DNA of 37,759 nucleotides from Microcaldota archaeon (lineage in GTDB: Archaea > Micrarchaeota > Micrarchaeia > Micrarchaeales > CABMGC01). The notes beneath the pieces were generated by a model, which worked only from the letters and a program-made list of their open reading frames with translations, had not been told where the DNA came from and made no database searches. The first letter of the stretch is position 1; every line of letters starts with the position of its first letter. This document shows, in pieces, positions 1 through 7,363 of the stretch. Both the position numbers and the translations under genes were made by a program. The stretch lies in NCBI GenBank assembly GCA_021802765.1, contig JAJZRI010000007.1, forward strand, positions 1 to 37,759, read 5' to 3'.

Positions 1-99
1 ATTAGGTTTGAAGCTCTTAACATTTGAAACCTGTTCAGATAATACTGATGCAAATGAAAAATTTAGTAAGCAATCTGCATCTAAGAACCTAAATTTCAT
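1..99 (-). CDS. Partial ORF downstream of Panacea-like gene; possible toxin or partner
   Basis: An open frame starts at ATG (position 99) and runs 33 codons off the left edge without a stop. It begins MKFRFLDADC. It starts 7 nt after the stop of the Panacea-like gene, so the two form a two-gene minus-strand operon. Panacea-domain antitoxins are usually encoded beside a toxin, which makes this a candidate partner by position only. The visible residues are too few to assign a family. AT-rich codon use matches the neighbouring island genes and differs from the rest of the window. It could instead be an unrelated gene or a chance ORF. Confidence 0.45.
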   Translation of the reverse strand, partial: MKFRFLDADCLLNFSFASVLSEQVSNVKSFKPN

Positions 100-106
100 T
101 TTTTAG

Positions 107-676
107 TCACTCATAGCTCAAAATAAGCTCAGCTGTATCTTTTTCGATTATACCTGCATCTTTAAGCACTTTTATGTACTTTTCTTTATTAGATTTGAAG
201 TGTTCTTTTATCTCGGATTTGGAGGTAAAATACGACTTAACATCATTTGGTATATATGGATTATAATATATGAAAAATACTAGTGTTTTGGAGTCAACCT
301 TACTAAGCAAATTTAGGATATCATCAACTAAAAATTTAACATCTGCATCAAGTTTGCCCAATTCAGATACACCTTTTGGAGTAGCTTTAAATTCGGATTC
401 TGATTTTCGGTCCAAAAATCCTCTGCTTACCAAAGTGTCAATTTCACCATCTACACTTTCAGAATAAGGACCATACTTGTAAGGCACCATATCAAATTTT
501 TGAGCTATAAGTCCAAAATCGATGTTTTTATACTGAGAATATCTCCATAAAAAATAAAACACGGCTTTTTGTAATTTAAACTTATCAATAAGGTTGTTAC
601 TAGATAGATAGATTATTACATTATCAACTAATTCATACAGCGAGCTTGAGCTTAGTTGGGGCCTAAAACCGGACAT
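107..676 (-). CDS. Panacea/YwgA-like (DUF4065-type) protein, candidate antitoxin
   Basis: A 189-aa soluble protein. Residues about 32-62 read as a helical KLQKAVFYFLW-type segment. They are followed by the pattern MVPYKYGPYS and then GEIDTLVSRGFL, which resembles the PYKYGP(Y/F)S core and the following 'L..L...G(L/F)' helix of YwgA/SocA-Panacea proteins. That family includes antitoxins and proteolytic adaptors. The C-terminal half is helical and lysine-rich, and no DNA-binding domain is obvious. The start ATG lies about 25 nt from a symmetric TATA box shared with the divergent gene, so the mRNA should be leaderless. A small ORF follows 7 nt downstream. The gene is much more AT-rich than the housekeeping genes to the right, consistent with acquisition. 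Family assignment is by motif recognition only. Confidence 0.5.
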   Translation of the reverse strand: MSGFRPQLSSSSLYELVDNVIIYLSSNNLIDKFKLQKAVFYFLWRYSQYKNIDFGLIAQKFDMVPYKYGPYSESVDGEIDTLVSRGFLDRKSESEFKATPKGVSELGKLDADVKFLVDDILNLLSKVDSKTLVFFIYYNPYIPNDVKSYFTSKSEIKEHFKSNKEKYIKVLKDAGIIEKDTAELILSYE

Positions 677-726
677 ACTTACTAGTATGTAATTAGATTT
701 AAATAATACTTATGCAATAAAGTATT
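673..726. promoter_or_regulatory. Divergent promoter: one symmetric TATA box flanked by two inverted repeats
   Basis: The palindrome ATTTAAAT sits at 697-704, with its centre about 25 nt from the minus-strand ATG at 676 and about 26 nt from the plus-strand ATG at 727. One TATA element could therefore serve two leaderless transcripts. Perfect inverted repeats flank it on both sides: ACATACT/AGTATGT (673-679 and 684-690) over the minus start, and AATACTT/AAGTATT (705-711 and 720-726) touching the plus start. Both share the half-site ATACT/AGTAT, as expected for operators bound by an autoregulator. Confidence 0.6.
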
Positions 727-1803
727 ATGCGAATAAACGTTGACGAAGTGGCTTCCGAAGTTGACTTTAGTGCACTTAGTATAAAAAATCTAGAGGATGT
801 AGAGCAGAGGTTACCGTCGCGTGCATTCAAGAGAGTATATGGACTTTCAAATGCCCCACACATAAATGAAGTGGTTTTGAACGTTAAGCGAGAACATATT
901 GGCAAAGATGCAGATAATTCAGAATTGGAAGAAAAATTAAAGAAAGCTTCAACTAAAGATGAAGTAAATATAGTAACATTTTTTGGGGGCAAGGATGTTG
1001 ATCTTAAAGACCTACTTAAATATAGAGACGTTGGACTCCTTGCATCTTTTGAAAGTTTATACAATGATCATCTAGTTTCACTTCCATTTTCGTTAAAGTT
1101 TAGACAAGAAGACTTTGAATCTGAAAAAATAAACAAAGAGATTATGACATACTTATCTGATTTTATTGGTTCTAGCAAAAATAAGAGAAATATATTGGGA
1201 TATGTGCCTGCATTTTCCTGGTACAGAGATATTGAAAAATTAGTTGAGTTTTATTCGGATAAATTAGGTAGCAAGGCATATGGAACCGGCAATTATACGT
1301 ACGTGCCTTTATTAATAGATTATAAAAGCTGTAATGTCGATAGATTTAAGAGAGCTACAATAGCATTGAATGAACTTAAGAAAAAATACATGGAAGGAGG
1401 CTACTATTTGATGTATTATGGATTGGGTATATCTACTCCGAGAATGGGAATTAAGAAACAGGTTAATACAAATATTAAAGAGTACAAAGAAACCTTAGCT
1501 AAAGAATTTCTTTTGTCATTCTTAGGTTTTGATATAATAGGAAGCTCGCACGCTAAACCAACATATCCTAGATCTAGAGCAATACCTCCGGAACCCAAAA
1601 GAGTTGGGGAGTTCTCTAAGGCAGACTTTTTCTATTACCCTACTAAAGAAATGAGACTACCGCAAGTGCAAAAAGTAAGAAATCTAGAGGCACAAAACGA
1701 ATATCTTGATACTTTAAGTACTGGATTAATAAGAGAAAGAGAAATGCCAATAGATGAACTTAGAAAGAGAAAGGATGCTAGCGATTATGTCAATAGTTAT
1801 TGA
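727..1803 (+). CDS. Unrecognised 358-aa soluble protein of the AT-rich island
   Basis: No signal peptide or membrane segment is visible. The middle of the protein alternates hydrophobic strands and helices: ILGYVPAFSWYRDIEKL, a YVPLLIDYKS strand, a long ALNELKKKY helix, YYLMYYGLG, and LLSFLGFDIIGSSH. This looks like a beta/alpha barrel and faintly recalls tRNA-guanine transglycosylase-like proteins, but no catalytic motif could be confirmed, so no function is assigned. The C-terminal 60 residues are charged. The ATG is about 26 nt from the shared divergent TATA box, implying a leaderless mRNA. Base composition is AT-rich like the Panacea-like neighbour. The pair may be cargo of an integrated element or a defence or toxin-antitoxin type module. 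Confidence 0.6.
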   Translation: MRINVDEVASEVDFSALSIKNLEDVEQRLPSRAFKRVYGLSNAPHINEVVLNVKREHIGKDADNSELEEKLKKASTKDEVNIVTFFGGKDVDLKDLLKYRDVGLLASFESLYNDHLVSLPFSLKFRQEDFESEKINKEIMTYLSDFIGSSKNKRNILGYVPAFSWYRDIEKLVEFYSDKLGSKAYGTGNYTYVPLLIDYKSCNVDRFKRATIALNELKKKYMEGGYYLMYYGLGISTPRMGIKKQVNTNIKEYKETLAKEFLLSFLGFDIIGSSHAKPTYPRSRAIPPEPKRVGEFSKADFFYYPTKEMRLPQVQKVRNLEAQNEYLDTLSTGLIREREMPIDELRKRKDASDYVNSY

Positions 1804-1896
1804 ATTATAGTCGAACAGTGATTATTTATAAAACAAGTAAGACAAGGACTTAAATTGTGAGGAGGTTTTGTGGCACTAAATTCTAAAGAAAACTTG

Positions 1897-1962
1897 GATT
1901 CGAACACAGGATTTGACGTCGATAAAAAGAAACGGGGAGTCCGTGATTTGAACACGGGTCTT
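1897..1962 (-). repeat. Degenerate direct repeat of part of the tRNA-Pro T-arm
   Basis: Positions 1897-1914 (gattcgaacacaggattt) match 1945-1962 (gatttgaacacgggtctt) at 14 of 18 bases, 48 nt apart. On the minus strand both read as the 5' side of a T-stem plus a GTTCRAATC T-loop. The second copy lies inside the tRNA; the first lies just past its 3' end and lacks the pairing 3' half of the stem. This is the pattern of a decayed attachment site or tRNA fragment. Confidence 0.4.
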
Positions 1963-2005
1963 GAACTCCCAAAGCTCAAAGCCTACCAAGCTAGCCTAAC
2001 TCCCC
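1933..2005 (-). tRNA. tRNA-Pro (anticodon UGG)
   Basis: A full cloverleaf can be drawn. The acceptor stem GGGGAGT/ACTCCCC pairs 7 of 7. The D-stem GGCT/GGCT has two wobble pairs and an AGCTTGGTA loop. The anticodon stem TGAGC/GTTCA encloses loop TTTGGGA, giving anticodon UGG. The variable loop is AGAC, and the T-arm is CCGTG-TTCAAAT-CACGG. The discriminator base is G and no CCA is encoded. No intron is present. A T-rich run (TTTCTTTTT) follows immediately and should terminate transcription. Confidence 0.93.
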
Positions 2006-2030
2006 GCGATTTAGTATGAGCCTGTGCACA

Positions 2031-2040
2031 TTTATAAAAT
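2031..2040 (-). promoter_or_regulatory. TATA box of tRNA-Pro
   Basis: On the minus strand the sequence is ATTTTATAAA, centred about 30 nt upstream of the tRNA 5' end. This is the usual distance when transcription starts a few bases before the mature tRNA. It ends just before the stop codon of the upstream 300-aa gene, so the tRNA can be transcribed independently of that operon. Confidence 0.6.
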
Positions 2041-2043
2041 CAG

Positions 2044-2946
2044 TCACTGCTTCTTTTTCTTCTGGCCAGGCATCCTTCCCTTGGGCTTGGGTATCTTTAG
2101 ACCAGGGAACATGTCCATGAGGGTGTCTGGGCTTACTTCAAGATCCACTTTTAGGTTCTGGAGCATTCTGCTGAAGAGATGTATCACTGCTGCGCCCCTT
2201 ATTGATTGGTCTGTTATGGATTCGTCTATCTGCTTCTTGGCCTCCGAAGAGCGAAGTATCTGCGTTATCTTTTCCAGGTTTGCGGCGCTCTTTCTCATGT
2301 TTCCGGTTGCTTCTGCCGCGTAAATGTCAAGATTGTCAGTGTTGACTCCGAGTATCTGCGGGATCTTCCTGTCGGTTGCCAGGCGTATCGATGATAAATG
2401 CGCGGATACCTCCTCTGGCTTTGTGCTGCCGTCTATAGAGAGCTTCTTTATCGATACCCATTCCTTATACTTGGCCATGAAGGATATTCCTTCTGATGGG
2501 AATGGCACGGAAGTGCTTGCCTTCTGAGCAGGCGCGCTTGCGGCGAAGGCCTTGTTGTCCTTGCGCACATACCAATCAAGCCCCAGCCTATTTAGAGCCG
2601 CCCTGAAAAGATATGCCTTGGCAAATGGCTTGAGCTCCTCCCTGCCTTGCGCTGCCTTGTTTATTTCAGGCTCGGCGCCTGCCGATCCAAGAGACTTGTA
2701 AGCAGCGACAATTGCAGAATAATCGTTCTTTGGCAGTGACTTTGTAAAAATCTCGGAGTATGCATCAAGGGAGTTTGTATCTATCCCAAGCACTTCGAAG
2801 GCCCTCTTTGAGACGTCCTCCCTGACTGCTGCAAGATATGCCGAGACGTCCCTTGGCTGCGTCGAGCTTGTGCAGTTTATGCTCCTTGCGACTACCCATC
2901 CCTTGTACCTAGCGAAGAAATCTATCGAATCGGAGCTTTCTGACAT
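2044..2946 (-). CDS. Hypothetical protein with two copies of a domain
   Basis: A 300-aa soluble protein whose two halves are related. Residues about 7-66 (FFARYKGWVV, then LGIDTNSLDAY) align with about 155-214 (FMAKYKEWVS, then LGVNTDNLDIY). Each copy is followed by a mostly helical stretch. The C-terminus is proline-, glycine- and lysine-rich (KGRMPGQKKKKQ) and could contact nucleic acid. No known family was recognised. It is the third gene of a minus-strand run after L40e and a winged-helix protein, with a 23-nt gap, which suggests a role near translation or gene expression; that is guilt by association only. Confidence 0.75.
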   Translation of the reverse strand: MSESSDSIDFFARYKGWVVARSINCTSSTQPRDVSAYLAAVREDVSKRAFEVLGIDTNSLDAYSEIFTKSLPKNDYSAIVAAYKSLGSAGAEPEINKAAQGREELKPFAKAYLFRAALNRLGLDWYVRKDNKAFAASAPAQKASTSVPFPSEGISFMAKYKEWVSIKKLSIDGSTKPEEVSAHLSSIRLATDRKIPQILGVNTDNLDIYAAEATGNMRKSAANLEKITQILRSSEAKKQIDESITDQSIRGAAVIHLFSRMLQNLKVDLEVSPDTLMDMFPGLKIPKPKGRMPGQKKKKQ

Positions 2947-2969
2947 CTATTCTACCAGAAGAAGTTGTT

Positions 2970-3191
2970 TTATTGATGCGGGATTATGTAGTATCCGGAT
3001 GCCTTCTCCCTTACTACCCTCTTTATTACGCCCTTCCTGTCTAGCTCCACAAGCACGTTGCTTATCATGCTCTTGGGCCTGTTCGTCTTTTTTGCTATGT
3101 CGTCAGCAGTCTTCTTCTTTTCGTCGCTTGTGGCGCCGAGGTCCTTCATTGCCTGGAGAACTAGGCTCTCCATAGGATTCAAATCTACCAT
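2970..3191 (-). CDS. Small winged-helix DNA-binding protein
   Basis: A 73-aa protein that is a nearly bare winged helix-turn-helix: an N-terminal helix (ESLVLQAMKDLG), then TADDIAKKTNRPKSMISNVL as the helix-turn-helix, then VELDRKGVIKRVVREK with a two-strand wing ending GYYIIP. This fold is common among small archaeal regulators of the MarR/TrmB type. It sits 17 nt downstream of L40e and 23 nt upstream of the duplicated-domain gene in the same direction, so it is probably cotranscribed. The target is unknown. Confidence 0.75.
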   Translation of the reverse strand: MVDLNPMESLVLQAMKDLGATSDEKKKTADDIAKKTNRPKSMISNVLVELDRKGVIKRVVREKASGYYIIPHQ

Positions 3192-3208
3192 ACAATCACT
3201 CTAAACAA

Positions 3209-3361
3209 TTACTTCTTGACCCTCTTGTCCTTCCTCTTCGCCCTCATGTAAGTGGAGCCGCACTTTCTGCACTTGGCTACGCCTACCTTGTTCCTTGCTT
3301 TGCACTTCCTGCATATGACCATCCGTGTCAGAACGCGGTCTGCTAGTGGAAATTTACCCAT
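3209..3361 (-). CDS. rpl40e: Large-subunit ribosomal protein L40e
   Basis: A 50-aa protein starting MGKFPLADRV. Two CRKC pairs (Cys17/Cys20 and Cys31/Cys34) form the zinc ribbon, and the C-terminus is basic (RAKRKDKRVKK). This matches the length and spacing of archaeal L40e, a zinc-binding protein of the 50S subunit. A TATA-like element lies about 50 nt upstream. It heads a minus-strand run with the winged-helix and duplicated-domain genes and is divergent from cdc48. Confidence 0.92.
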   Translation of the reverse strand: MGKFPLADRVLTRMVICRKCKARNKVGVAKCRKCGSTYMRAKRKDKRVKK

Positions 3362-3410
3362 GATAAACACCATAATCTAAGTGTATAGACAATTCTTTTA
3401 CCTGACAAAG

Positions 3411-3420
3411 ATATTTAAAA
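3411..3420 (-). promoter_or_regulatory. TATA box upstream of rpl40e
   Basis: The minus strand reads TTTTAAATAT about 55 nt from the ATG at 3361, predicting a leader of roughly 25 nt. It is the best AT-rich element in the L40e/cdc48 divergent gap. Confidence 0.5.
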
Positions 3421-3530
3421 TGTTCTCTGCTTTTGCGCGGCGCACTATCGTTAAGCGGGCGCGGGACTGATACGGCAGTCGGGTATTTATAGCTTCTTCT
3501 GTTATAGGCTATATGCCGGTGCGGTATTCC

Positions 3531-3537
3531 TTTTAAG
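3531..3537 (+). promoter_or_regulatory. Possible TATA box of cdc48
   Basis: TTTTAAG is centred 33 nt upstream of the ATG at 3567, predicting a leader of about 7 nt. Other weak candidates (tatttata at 3484-3491, ctatat at 3509-3514) lie further up, so the choice is uncertain. Confidence 0.35.
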
Positions 3538-3566
3538 CACCTGCAACAACAGGTTTTGGTACATTT

Positions 3567-5723
3567 ATGGTAAACGCAATAGAGCTCACAGTCGCAGATG
3601 CCCTGGTGACAGACTCCGGTAGGAGCATTGCTAGGATAGACTCCAAGTCTAGGCAGGCTCTTGGCATAAGCACGGGAGATGTCATAGAGATAAAAGGGAA
3701 GGTGAAGTCCACTGCGGCAGTTGCGTGGCAGGCCCACCCAAGCGATGAAGGATTAGGATTCATAAGAATTGACGGTTACCTAAGGCAGAATCTTGGGGTC
3801 GGAATAGGGGACAAGGTATTCGTATCTAAGGCACTGGTAAAGGATGCGGAGCGCGTGGTGATAGCCCCGCCTCCAGGCCAAAAACCACCACTTTCTCCAG
3901 ACTTCGCAGAGTATGCCAAGAGAAGGCTTGATGGAAGGCCTCTTGCAAAGGGCGACTCCGTGCCAATACCTATGTTCGGCATAGTGTTTAATTTCGTGGT
4001 CATACAGGTGCTTCCGCACGGCATAGTCCGCGTAGGCAGCGCTACCAACTTCGTAGTAAGGAACGAGCCTGTGCCTGAATCTTCTGTGAAGATAGGGGAC
4101 GTGCACTACGAGGACATTGGAGGACTTGACGACGCCAAGCAGAAGATAAGGGAGATGGTGGAGCTTCCGATAAGATATCCGGAGCTCTTCCAAAAGCTCG
4201 GCATAGAGCCACCAAAAGGAGTGCTCCTATACGGCGCACCAGGGACGGGAAAGACGCTGCTTGCAAAGGCGGTGGCCAATGAGAGCGATGCTAATTTCAT
4301 ATCAATATCGGGACCCGAGCTCGTCTCGAAATTCGTCGGAGAGAGCGAGGAGAAGCTCAGGGAGATATTCAAGAGCGCAAACGAGAAGGCGCCATCAATA
4401 ATCTTCATGGACGAGATCGATGCGATAGCCCCGAAGAGGGAGGAGTCGACGAACGAGGTCGAAAGGAGGATGGTGTCGCAGCTGCTAACCCTAATGGACG
4501 GAATGGGCCAGCGCGGCCAGGTCATAGTCGTTGCGGCGACTAACAGGCCAGACGCAATAGATCCTGCACTGAGAAGGCCGGGGAGGTTCGACCGTGAAAT
4601 AGAGATCGGCGTACCCAACCGTGATGCAAGAAAGACGATACTTCAGATTCACACGCGCAACATGCCGCTGACAGACGACGTTCATGTGGATGAGCTTGCA
4701 AACATGACGCACGGCTATACCGGGGCAGACCTTAACGCGCTGGTGCGCGAAGCAGCGATGTCAAGACTTAGGGCAGAGATGCCAAAGATAGTCAACAAGC
4801 AATCTGTGCCAAGCGAGGTCCTGGAGAGCCTCAAGGTCTCAAGGGAAAACTTCGTAGAGGCAATGAGAAACATACAGCCTAGCGCACTAAGGGAGGTCTT
4901 CGTTGAGAGACCCAATGTCCACTGGACAGACGTCGGGGCACTTGAATCGGTAAAGGAGGAGCTAAGGGAGTCCATAGAGCTTCCGCTCACCCATCCAGAA
5001 TCATTTGAGAAGATGGGCATACGACCAGTGAGAGGACTTTTGCTTGTCGGACCGCCAGGTACAGGAAAGACGCTGCTTGCAAAGGCGGTGGCGACGGAGA
5101 GGGAATCAAATTTCATATCGATAAAGGGTCCAGAGGTAATAAGCAAGTACGTTGGTGACAGCGAAAAGACGGTCAGGGAGATATTTAGGAAGGCAAAGCT
5201 TGCCGCGCCGTGCATCATATTCATAGACGAGATAGACTCGATAACACATTCAAGGGGCGGGGAGGAGGGGGACTCCCGAGTATCTGAAAGAGTCGTAGAC
5301 ACGCTGCTCATAGAGCTCGATGGTCTGCAGGAGCTCAAGAATGTAGTAGTGCTTGCAGCGACGAACAGGCCTGAAGACATGGATCCTGCGCTTTTGCGTC
5401 CCGGAAGATTCGACAAGATAATAGAGATACCGATGCCTGATGATGCTGCAAGGATAAAGATATTCAACATACACACCAAGAAGATGCCTCTTGACAAGGA
5501 CGTTAACATAGAGGACCTTGCAGCGGCGACGGAGAACTACACCGGCGCGGAGATAGAGAACGTGTGCAGGGAGGCCGGCATGAATGCCATAAGGCACAAG
5601 CGCGATGTGGTCAACAAGTCAGACTTCGACCACGCGCTAACAGAAGTGCATCCTGCGGTGCCAAGGGAGCTTTCCGAGAGGATAAGCAGGTTCAAGGAGG
5701 AGCCACAGAGCATGTACAGATGA
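3567..5723 (+). CDS. cdc48: Cdc48/VAT-type AAA+ ATPase
   Basis: 718 aa, the usual size for archaeal Cdc48 (VAT). Residues 1-180 are the N-domain (double-psi barrel plus four-stranded part). The D1 module has Walker A GAPGTGKT (223-230), Walker B IIFMDEID (278-285) and the ATNRPD sensor/arginine-finger region. The D2 module has Walker A GPPGTGKT (495-502), Walker B IIFIDEID (550-557) and ATNRPE. The family unfolds proteins, feeding the 20S proteasome and disassembling complexes. The C-terminal tripeptide Met-Tyr-Arg fits the HbYX proteasome-docking motif. It is followed 22 nt later by S6e, and the three plus-strand genes are probably one unit. Confidence 0.97.
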   Translation: MVNAIELTVADALVTDSGRSIARIDSKSRQALGISTGDVIEIKGKVKSTAAVAWQAHPSDEGLGFIRIDGYLRQNLGVGIGDKVFVSKALVKDAERVVIAPPPGQKPPLSPDFAEYAKRRLDGRPLAKGDSVPIPMFGIVFNFVVIQVLPHGIVRVGSATNFVVRNEPVPESSVKIGDVHYEDIGGLDDAKQKIREMVELPIRYPELFQKLGIEPPKGVLLYGAPGTGKTLLAKAVANESDANFISISGPELVSKFVGESEEKLREIFKSANEKAPSIIFMDEIDAIAPKREESTNEVERRMVSQLLTLMDGMGQRGQVIVVAATNRPDAIDPALRRPGRFDREIEIGVPNRDARKTILQIHTRNMPLTDDVHVDELANMTHGYTGADLNALVREAAMSRLRAEMPKIVNKQSVPSEVLESLKVSRENFVEAMRNIQPSALREVFVERPNVHWTDVGALESVKEELRESIELPLTHPESFEKMGIRPVRGLLLVGPPGTGKTLLAKAVATERESNFISIKGPEVISKYVGDSEKTVREIFRKAKLAAPCIIFIDEIDSITHSRGGEEGDSRVSERVVDTLLIELDGLQELKNVVVLAATNRPEDMDPALLRPGRFDKIIEIPMPDDAARIKIFNIHTKKMPLDKDVNIEDLAAATENYTGAEIENVCREAGMNAIRHKRDVVNKSDFDHALTEVHPAVPRELSERISRFKEEPQSMYR

Positions 5724-5745
5724 TTTATTACGCTAAGATGATTTT

Positions 5746-6138
5746 ATGAAAATAGTGTTTTCCGACAAGAAGACTGGAAAGACGGCGCAGGCAGAGATAC
5801 CTAAGGGCAGCGAGGGGCTGCTGATGGGCAGGAAGATGAACGAAGTGGTCGATGGATCAGTAGCTGGACTAGACGGATACAAGCTCCTTATAACTGGACT
5901 AAGCGACTCGGCAGGCAGCCCGTCAAGGCCGGAGATAGACGGGACAAGAAAGGCGAAGGTCCTTGTCGCAAATGGCCCTGGGATGGCAAGACCTAAGAAG
6001 GGATTCAGGTCGAGAAGGAGCGTCAGGGGGAGCGTGATAAGCACCGACACGGCCCAGATAAATACAGTTATAACCGAGTACGGGTCAAGGCCTGTCGAGG
6101 AGATCTTCAAGCCGAAGGAGGCCAAGAAGGAAGAATAG
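5746..6138 (+). CDS. rps6e: Small-subunit ribosomal protein S6e
   Basis: A 130-aa protein matching archaeal S6e: MGRKMNEVVDG, then KLLITGLSDSAGSPSRPEIDG, GPGMARPKKGFRSRRSVRG and ISTDTAQIN. The glycine/arginine-rich centre is the conserved rRNA-binding surface of this 30S protein. The lysine- and glutamate-rich tail (KPKEAKKEE) is lineage-specific. It lies between cdc48 and aIF2 gamma with a 7-nt gap to the latter. S6e next to aIF2 gamma is a widespread archaeal gene pair, which supports both calls. Confidence 0.95.
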   Translation: MKIVFSDKKTGKTAQAEIPKGSEGLLMGRKMNEVVDGSVAGLDGYKLLITGLSDSAGSPSRPEIDGTRKAKVLVANGPGMARPKKGFRSRRSVRGSVISTDTAQINTVITEYGSRPVEEIFKPKEAKKEE

Positions 6139-6145
6139 AATTGAA

Positions 6146-7363
6146 ATGATTCAAATGTTAAAGCAGAGCGAATTCAACATAGGGACCCTTGGCCACGTGG
6201 ACCATGGGAAGACAACGCTTACTTCTGCGATAACGCACCAGTGGACCGACACGCACAGCGAGAGCGTGAAGAGAAGCATGACGATAAAGCTCGGTTACGC
6301 TGACGCGCTGATAAGCAGGTGCGAGGGAAAGGAGGGTGCTAGGTACACCACAGAAGAGAAGTGCCAGGACGGCTCTTTGCCGACACCTGTGCGCAGGATA
6401 TCCCTTCTTGATGCGCCTGGGCACGAGACGCTAATGGCAACAGCGATAGCAGGATCGAGCATAATAGATGCCGCTATGTTTGTCATATCTGCGTCTGAGC
6501 CGTGCCCTATGCCTCAGACCAGAGAGCACCTGATGATAATAAATGCGCTCAACATAAGCAGGGTGATTGTGGTGCAGACCAAGATAGACATAGTCGGGAT
6601 CGAGAAGGCAAGGCAGCACTACAACCAGATAAAGCAGTTCCTCAAAGGCAGCAAGATAGAGAACGCGCCGATAGTTCCGGTTATGGCGAACAAGAACGTC
6701 AATGTAGATGCGGTGCTTGAGGAGATAGTCAACCTAAAGCTCCCTGAGCGCGACCTCAAGTCAGATCCGGTCATGTACGTGGCAAGGTCTTTCGACGTGA
6801 ACAGGCCCGGGACGCAGATAAAGGATATCAAGGGAGGAGTCATAGGGGGATCGATAATAAAGGGAAGGTTCAAGGTGGGCGAGGAGATAGAGATAAGGCC
6901 CGGGATAAACACGGCAAAGGACAAGACCAAGAGGGAGTCATACGAGCCCATCTACACTAAGGTGGAGAGCCTCTCGGCTGGAAAGTACCAGCTTGACGAG
7001 GCTCAGGCTGGCGGACTAATTGCAATAGGCACGGAGATCGACCCGGCGCTCACAAAGGCTGACGGGCTTGTAGGGCAGATAGTCGGGCTTGCAGGCAAGC
7101 TTCCTGAGCCTACGCAGTCGGCGGAGCTCCAATTCGTCTCTCTAAACCGCAATGACATACCCAAGCAGGCATTCCGTGACGGCGAGCCGCTTTTGATGGG
7201 AGTTGGAACCGGCACGGTTGTAGGATACGTTAAGAAGGCTAGGAAGGACAGGCTGAGCGTTGATTTCAAGCACATGATCTGCATAGACAAGGATGCCAAG
7301 ATATCGGTGCTTAGGAACTTTAGCCAGAGATGGAGGCTCTCGGGCTACGGAACGCTAAGATGA
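6146..7363 (+). CDS. eif2g: Translation initiation factor aIF2 subunit gamma
   Basis: A 405-aa EF-Tu-like GTPase that carries initiator Met-tRNA to the small subunit. G1 is GHVDHGKT (residues about 17-24), the switch 1 region holds RSMTIKLGYADA, and G3 is DAPGHE. The barrel domains follow, with VARSFDVNRPGT and GGVIGGSI as in the family. Two points are unusual. G4 reads QTKID rather than the usual NKxD. The zinc-knuckle insert before G3 keeps only two cysteines (SRCEGK and EEKCQD), so it probably cannot bind zinc. ATG 6146 is used; a second ATG three codons on (6155) is possible. The stop abuts that of the convergent DHH gene with no spacer. Confidence 0.95.
   Translation: MIQMLKQSEFNIGTLGHVDHGKTTLTSAITHQWTDTHSESVKRSMTIKLGYADALISRCEGKEGARYTTEEKCQDGSLPTPVRRISLLDAPGHETLMATAIAGSSIIDAAMFVISASEPCPMPQTREHLMIINALNISRVIVVQTKIDIVGIEKARQHYNQIKQFLKGSKIENAPIVPVMANKNVNVDAVLEEIVNLKLPERDLKSDPVMYVARSFDVNRPGTQIKDIKGGVIGGSIIKGRFKVGEEIEIRPGINTAKDKTKRESYEPIYTKVESLSAGKYQLDEAQAGGLIAIGTEIDPALTKADGLVGQIVGLAGKLPEPTQSAELQFVSLNRNDIPKQAFRDGEPLLMGVGTGTVVGYVKKARKDRLSVDFKHMICIDKDAKISVLRNFSQRWRLSGYGTLR

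Larger units (their letters stand above)
1870..2019 (+). other. Possible 49-codon ORF with strong Shine-Dalgarno, antisense to tRNA-Pro
   Basis: A GTG at 1870 follows a textbook ribosome binding site (GAGGAGGT, ending 4 nt before the GTG). The frame runs 49 codons to a TGA and crosses the whole tRNA-Pro gene in antisense. The first 20 codons read like a normal polar N-terminus (VALNSKENLDSNTGFDV). The rest is the tRNA complement. It may be the surviving start of a gene truncated at the tRNA, or a chance ORF. Confidence 0.25.

Noticed and set aside
3354-3737. Minus-strand frame overlapping the L40e start and cdc48 start
   Set aside because: Covers the divergent promoter and antisense cdc48 N-domain; no protein-like features.
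4715-5509. 264-codon minus-strand frame inside cdc48
   Set aside because: Antisense to the D2 ATPase module; Ser/Pro-rich composition typical of a shadow frame.
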